From Lagopus muta (taxonomy: Eukaryota > Chordata > Aves > Galliformes > Phasianidae), in the NCBI RefSeq assembly GCF_023343835.1, contig NC_064437.1, positions 41,813,967 to 41,877,966 on the forward strand: a DNA stretch of 64,000 nucleotides, given 5' to 3'. How positions within the stretch are numbered: the first letter of the stretch is position 1; each line of letters opens with the position of its first letter. The position numbers and the translations under genes were made by a program. Shown piece after piece: positions 50,229-64,000 of the stretch. Under the pieces are notes generated by a model. That model ran no database searches. It saw only the letters and a list, made by a program, of their open reading frames with translations, and was not told where the DNA came from.

Positions 50229-50310
50229 TGTCCTTGAGCACTCTTCATTCCCAGCTCCTATCTGTGGCACGCTCCTATAATCAGGTGCTGTCCTTCATGC
50301 CTGCTATAAA
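50229..50310 (+). promoter_or_regulatory. STAR2: StAR-like gene promoter: TATA box and SF-1-like half site
   Basis: TATAAA at 50305-50310 lies 53 bases before the chosen start codon, so transcription would begin near 50335 with a very short leader. About 70 bases further up, TGTCCTTGA (50229-50237) is on the other strand TCAAGGACA, one base from the SF-1/NR5A1 half-site consensus. Mammalian STAR promoters are known to carry SF-1 sites roughly 100 bases before the start. Binding here is inference. Confidence 0.55.
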
Positions 50311-50362
50311 GGCAAAAGGAGATGCTGTGCGTGCATGCAGGCTGGCAGCCCTAACCCGTGAC

Positions 50363-52553
50363 ATGCTGCAGGCCATCATCAAGCTGTCCTGCGGCATTGC
50401 CCACGACCACCTCCGCAAGTTGCCTGGTAAGCACCACTCTCTCCCCACGTCCCTAGAAAAATCATGGAGAAATGAGGATGCTATGCTCTGAAAGTTCCAA
50501 AGGAGATGCTAGGGGGAGAGACTAAAGAGATTGAGAAGAAGATACTCAGAGGGCCCTGAAGGAGATGCTAAGGGGGTCCTAAAGGAGGGAGTAAAAGATG
50601 CTGAGAGGGACTGCAAAGATATGCTAAGTGAAAATTGTAAAAGTGATGAAGTTTTCAGCTGGGACCTGGTTGGTTCAGCCAATACTGATGCAGCTTGTTT
50701 CCAGATCAAATGAGTGCATGCTTTTGCTTTTCATGGCATACATCTTCCTCAGTGGTCACTAGCATGTTTCTCCCCCAGGCCTGAAGACAGCAGCCACCGC
50801 GGTGATGCAGGAGCTGATAGATCCCCACTGCCTGCATTCCGAAATTCCTTCTTGTATCCAGAGGCTCATGGGGAAGGATGCTGGTGAGCAGCCTGTGCGG
50901 CCCTGACCCTTGGACAGTGCATTCCTCAGCCCCACTGCAATGAGGGATGGGGAGGGATGAGCCATCAGATGCACTGATTATTAGGGGGGCAGAGCTGCCT
51001 TAAGGATGGGAGGTAACGGTCTTAATTTGTGCCAAGGGAAGTTCAGGCTGGATACTAGGGAACATTTATATTCAGAAACAGTGGTGCTGTATTGATGTCC
51101 AGGGAGGTGGTGGAGACATCATCCCTGGAGGTGCTGCAGAGCTATGGAGATGTGGCACTGAGGAACATGGGCAGTGCACAGGTGGGGGTGGACTGGGGTT
51201 GGGCTGGGTGAACTGAGAGGGCTTTTCCAACCTGAATGATTCTATGATTCTGGTCTCTGGGCTGCTCTCCATCACTCCAGTAGCTTAAAGCATCCCTAGT
51301 GTTGATGGGGATGCTAAAAGGTGAATGAGCTGTAAAGGCCACCAGAGCATCTAGTGGAGGTGACAGCCACGTACCAGGGTTTGGTTTGATGTCTGTGGCT
51401 GCAGACCCCACCAACTCACTTGAAGACCCAAAACATGGTGAACTCACCTGGCATGCACTGCTGTACCCACACCCCATCCCTCCATATGCATGCAAAGCTG
51501 GGCAGAGGGGTTGGATTTTTCACACTTCTCTGTGTTTCCACCCGCTCCTGAAGCCAGGTGCATAGAGCCTGAAGCAGACACGCAGCCCTCCAGCACGGAC
51601 CTGTCCTACATCCACCAGGGAGAAAGGGCCCTGCAGCGAGCGCTGGGCATCCTGCAGCAGCCACACTGCTGGCAGCCAGAGGCCGTGCCGGTAACTGACC
51701 TGACCCCGTGCATACCACAAACCCCACAGCAAGGCGTGGGGTGCAGCCCTGATGTGAGTGCTGTGCCTGCAGAACGCAGAGGCTGCCATGTCCAGCACTG
51801 TGCTGCCGGGGCTGGGCCGCGTCTTTCGGGCCGAGGCGGTGCTGGCGGTGCCTGTGGGCAGGCTGCAGGGTGAGCTGTTTGAGCGGCTGGAGGAGATGCC
51901 CCGCTGGAACCCCAGCCTCAGCCGCGTGGAGGTAGGCAGCAGGACCGCCGGTGGGCATGAAGACCCATTGAAATCCCACCGTACTCAATGCGTGTGCTCT
52001 GCGGGCCCGCAGGTGCTCTGCCGCCCAGGTGAGGACACGGTGGTGACGCATGAGGTGACGGCTGCCAGCCCAGTGGGACGCAGGGACTTTGTCAGCACGC
52101 GGCACCGCAGCAGGACGCGGGCAGCCATCTACCTGGTGGGCACCACTGCCCACCTCGAGCAGCCACCCGCACCACAGGGCTGCATCAGGTAACACAGGGA
52201 ATAAAATGGCAGGCTGTGGGGTCTATGGGGAGGAGGTCTCACCTCCAGGCCTGCTATTTCGTGGCGTAACCACCCTGTCCTGCAGGGCTGAGACGCGGCT
52301 GAGCTGTATTGTGCTGCAGCCGCTGCCAGGCAACCCAAGCTGCACACGTGTCACATGGCTGCTCAGCATGGACCTGAAGGTAAGCAGCGCTGTGGCAGTG
52401 CCCCCGTGCTGGCCCCGCGCCCATCATCCTTCATGTATTTCTCTCCCCCAGGGCTGGATCCCCACCTCGGTCACCAACCGCGTCCTGCCACAGTGTCAGG
52501 CCAAGTTCATCGGGCACCTCCGCCAGCACCTCTCCTCCACTGCCTCTCTCTGA
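50363..52553 (+). CDS. STAR2: StAR paralogue, START-domain cholesterol transfer protein (complete)
   Basis: StAR moves cholesterol to the inner mitochondrial membrane, the limiting step of steroid synthesis. Seven exons: 50363-50426, 50779-50883, 51554-51690, 51773-51931, 52013-52188, 52286-52379, 52452-52553 (stop TGA). The total is 837 nt, 278 aa (StAR about 285). All junctions keep frame. The N terminus (MLQAIIKLSCGIAHDHLRK) matches the StAR presequence and is basic and amphipathic, suggesting mitochondrial import. The START domain follows from about residue 70: YIHQGERALQRALGIL, EEMPRWNPS, THEV with the pocket glutamate, GRRDFVSTR with the paired arginine, RVTWLLSMDLKGWIP. It is 3 residues shorter than StAR between THE and RDF. 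It is not STARD3, since no MENTAL domain precedes it. I assign it to the star2 lineage reported outside eutherian mammals. The start is the first ATG after the TATA box. Confidence 0.88.
51030..51255 (+). mobile_element. CR1 LINE, 3' fragment
   Basis: A CR1 terminus with CCAGGGAGGTGGTGGAGACA, TCATCCCTGGAGGTGCTGCA and TTTTCCAACCTGAATGATTC followed by TATGATTCTGG. It lies in intron 2 of the StAR-like gene, sense orientation. Confidence 0.95.
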
Positions 52554-52856
52554 CCCCAGCACAGTTATTCATTTGTGGAGACGTAGCTTTACATTTCTGT
52601 GTGTACGTATATATATATATGTACATGTGGATAGGATTTCCCATCCTGTGCAACCATAGAACCAAGGCAGGCATCGCTGCAAAGCACAGACAGAAAACCA
52701 CCTCTCCTCTCATAGCTCCTTCTGGAGCCATGAAGCATGACTGCAGCCACTTTGGGGGGCTTGGAGCCTATATATCCCAGTGGCTTTGCTTATTTAACGG
52801 AAAGATAAAGCCGCTTGCAAAAGCCATGTGAAACCCTGGCTGATAAATAGGAATTA

Positions 52857-52862
52857 AATAAA
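52857..52862 (+). promoter_or_regulatory. STAR2: StAR-like gene polyadenylation signal
   Basis: AATAAA, overlapping an ATTAAA, lies about 300 bases after the StAR-like stop codon. It is the first good hexamer downstream and sets the likely 3' end of the gene near 52880. Confidence 0.7.
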
Positions 52863-53023
52863 AGACACAAGTGGCAGCTTACTATGGAAGATCCCTTTCA
52901 ATCACACGCAGGTCATATGTTCCCATACCATACTATTCCCACACAATAAATAAATCAACAGAAATAGACAGTGATGTGGATTTTTTTTCTTTTTCTTTTT
53001 TCTTTACATTATGTTAGAGTTCC

Positions 53024-53055
<32 letters not shown>

Positions 53056-55444
53056 ACCCAACAAAATTAATAAATATTAAAAGTTAAAAAGCTCTGAATC
53101 TGGTATGTACAAAACTTTACACATTGCAGCACTGACCAAGGAGGCAGGCAGCATGGTGTGAGGTGAAGTGGGCATGCTGCATGCTGCAGCCTATGCATGA
53201 CTGGGAGAATGCCACTGGCACACAGCAGCCCTGCACCAACGCCTCCATGGTAGCAAGGCTGAGGCAGCCCTAAGGCACCAACCTCCTCTGCCATACAGCA
53301 ATGAACCACCGCAAAAACTAACGCAAGAAAGCCATTAATGCCCAGGACAGCATCAAACAGAGGAGTGTAGCTGACGACTTTTTGGAGGTTGGGTGAGTAT
53401 GCATGCATGCTGCACCCTGCAGACATTACAATCCTGTACTGACACAGCTGCTGAAGCTGCAGGAGAGATCTGTGCATTCTCCTGCCCTGCTCTGCAGGCT
53501 CCTGGGATTGTAAACAGCACCTGCAGTGAAGCATTATCTTTGGCACAATAAATAAATGCTGGCACTCCCAGAGGAGGGCCCTGTGAGGGGCATGAGATGC
53601 GGCAGGATATGAGGTGTGCTGGTTGCTGGCTCAGACACGGGGCTCCATTCCATCTCTCATGGCATCCACTTAATGCAGCACTCGGGTCATCCTGCCTCAA
53701 GACTAGGAGTGATGTGGGGCAGGAGCACCTTAACATCCCTTTGGCTCTTTTGGTACCATTTGGTAGCACCAGCAAAGGGTGATGGGGGCTTGCATGCCAA
53801 CATGAAATGCTCTAACCTCAAACATCTCCCAGCACCATGTATGTTGTGGATGCAGCGCTCTGCTCATGCACTAATGGCACTGCAGATCACTCATCCCAAA
53901 AGCAGCGCATCCTAAAGCCATTGTGCTGCTCATGGGGCATGCCCAATACTCTGGCCATCTCATCAGCAAGCGCTGGACATGCACAGAACCACTGCTGAAT
54001 TATAGCTGAGTTTGGAAAGTGAATTGGAGATAGTGAAGGACAAAGGAGCAGTTCCCTGCATATGCTCTTTGTGGGCTTCCTTCTTAGAAACTGAGCACCA
54101 AAAATAGAGCCTTCTGTCCACCTACCATCCTGTCCTCAGCCTCCCACTCTGTTCTCCTGACACAAAAGGAAGGTGTGCCCAACACCTGTACTCCCAGGCA
54201 AGGAAAAAATGGATTTGAGGCATCCCCAGAACTGAAGAACACGCTCACTGCTCTAGAGATGCCCATCCTGCCTCTCATGCAGCCAGGAAAGCAACACCAT
54301 CACTGCCTCAGGTGCACCAAGCCATGCACACCTCACAACATCTGCCTGGCCCTCCTCAGATCTACCTCAGCAGCCCAGAGCCTCGTCCCTACCAGCACCC
54401 ACAGCCCATGGAGGGGCAAAGCGTCCTCAGCTGAGGTCCAGCTCCCCTGCAAGCTGCATAGAGCCCTATTCTTCTAAAGTGCTGTGCATGTATCTAGTAC
54501 TTGGCACAATATTTTTAATGGCGTTAATCCCAACCCTTTTCCCACCATGGGACAAAAGGTGGAGGTGCAAGAGGGCAGCTCTCCAGCATAGCTGTGACCC
54601 TAACCCTTTGGTGCTCTTCTTAGAGCTGAGCTCAGCATGATGTTGGGGACACAGTGGCATCCCTCCTGGCACTTGGGCTTCCTGGTTTTCCCCACGGATC
54701 TCCACACGCCTTGGTGCTCCACAGACACTGGGCATATGGAAGAAGAGGGTCATGGTCCTGGGGATGCCAGAAGTTGGTATTAGTACAAAGCTGGCCAAGG
54801 GCATTATTGGCTGAAAAGTCACCGCTGGGTGACAGGCATTTTGGAAACCCTGGTTTTGGTCTTTGGCCTTGTCCTTATTGCTCGTGCTATGGTTGGTCGT
54901 CCTAAAAGAGGTCACAGAAGAGAGGTTTTGAAGGGAGACCCAAGCTTCCTGAGCAACCTCATGCTCCTACCCAAAGCTGGGTCTCTGTGAGCACCACGAC
55001 AAATGTGCCGGTACCTGGAGGAGGCAGTGGCTGGCCAAAGAGCCAGGGTCCTCCTTCCAATCCTCTCCTATCTTACTGCTTAGAGGGAGAGGAAAAGGCA
55101 ACCTTAAAGCCCCCAGTTTAGCACCTTGGAAGTTGGTGGCCCATGCCTCATGGCCCGGGGCTCTGAGCCACACATGGAGGTAAGAACCCTGTCTAGAGCA
55201 GCCAAGCTGCTTTTTGCTCCATTTGACCTTTTTTTCCTTTGTGGCACTGCCAAAAAAAAAATGCCACAGCTGGGAGACGGGAAATGAAAATCACAAGAAA
55301 ACAGCAGTTTCCCCAGGAATTTTGGAGGGGGCCAGGTCATTTCCAAACCTGGCTGCCCAGGAAAACCACTGCTGAGGTGGGAGAAAAGGAGAGATGGAGA
55401 AGGAGGATGGAGGAGAACGGCTCCAGCTGAGGGGTCATGCGGGG
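52863..55444 (-). other. convergent spacer and ADAMTS14 3' UTR
   Basis: This holds the tail of ADAMTS14 on the minus strand. I found no canonical AATAAA for ADAMTS14 here; an ATTAAA variant at 54519-54514 would give a 3' UTR of about 0.9 kb. The left end contains the T-rich/A-rich tract listed separately. No exon or repeat element was recognised in the rest. Confidence 0.5.
52981..53051. repeat. T-rich tract followed by poly(A) run of 28
   Basis: A pyrimidine tract (T runs with C) is followed after about 20 bases by 28 A. The two arms are complementary enough to fold. It lies just past the StAR-like polyadenylation signal, between two convergent genes. Confidence 0.8.
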
Positions 55445-63952
<8,508 letters not shown>

Positions 63953-64000
63953 CTGAAGAATTACAGAAAAAGATAAAGCAGAGGAGGGTCTGAGACCTTC

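Noticed and set aside
45949-55444. TBATA orthologue expected between SGPL1 and ADAMTS14
   Set aside because: No stretch resembling TBATA was noticed, and the unrecognised gene does not look like it. A profile search would be decisive.

Overview
The window is vertebrate nuclear DNA, almost certainly from a bird and probably galliform. Genes are split by canonical introns, the SGPL1 first exon lies in a CpG island, and every dispersed repeat I recognise is a 3' fragment of the avian CR1 LINE. I saw no bacterial-style operon, CRISPR array, tRNA, rRNA or endogenous retrovirus. PCBD1, SGPL1 and ADAMTS14 occur in the same relative order and orientation as on human 10q22 (the window reads the block in reverse).

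Layout from left to right. 1-2.6 kb: PCBD1 (+), exons 2-4. About 3.5-31.3 kb: SGPL1 (-), sphingosine-1-phosphate lyase, complete, ending tail-to-tail with PCBD1; its CpG-island promoter is at about 30.9-31.4 kb. 31.4-37.7 kb: intergenic. 37.8-46 kb: a complete 18-exon paralogue of the microsomal triglyceride transfer protein large subunit (+, 881 aa). 46.9-49.7 kb: an unrecognised candidate multi-exon gene (+) ending in a Cys/His motif. 50.3-52.9 kb: a complete 7-exon StAR paralogue (+, 278 aa) with a TATA box. 55.4-64 kb: ADAMTS14 (-), the last 18 coding exons; the 5' exons lie beyond the right edge.

Exon boundaries were worked out by hand. For the five recognised genes every junction keeps the reading frame, and the four whose start or full product can be modelled give lengths close to their families: PCBD1 104 aa if exon 1 supplies only Met, SGPL1 561, MTTP-like 881, StAR-like 278.

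The most interesting part is 37.7-52.9 kb. Between SGPL1 and ADAMTS14, where mammals carry TBATA, this genome has two lipid-transfer genes (an ER-lumen MTP-like protein and a mitochondrial StAR-like protein) flanking an unidentified gene, next to a sphingolipid-degrading enzyme. Whether these genes work together is inference; what the sequence shows is adjacency and intact coding capacity.
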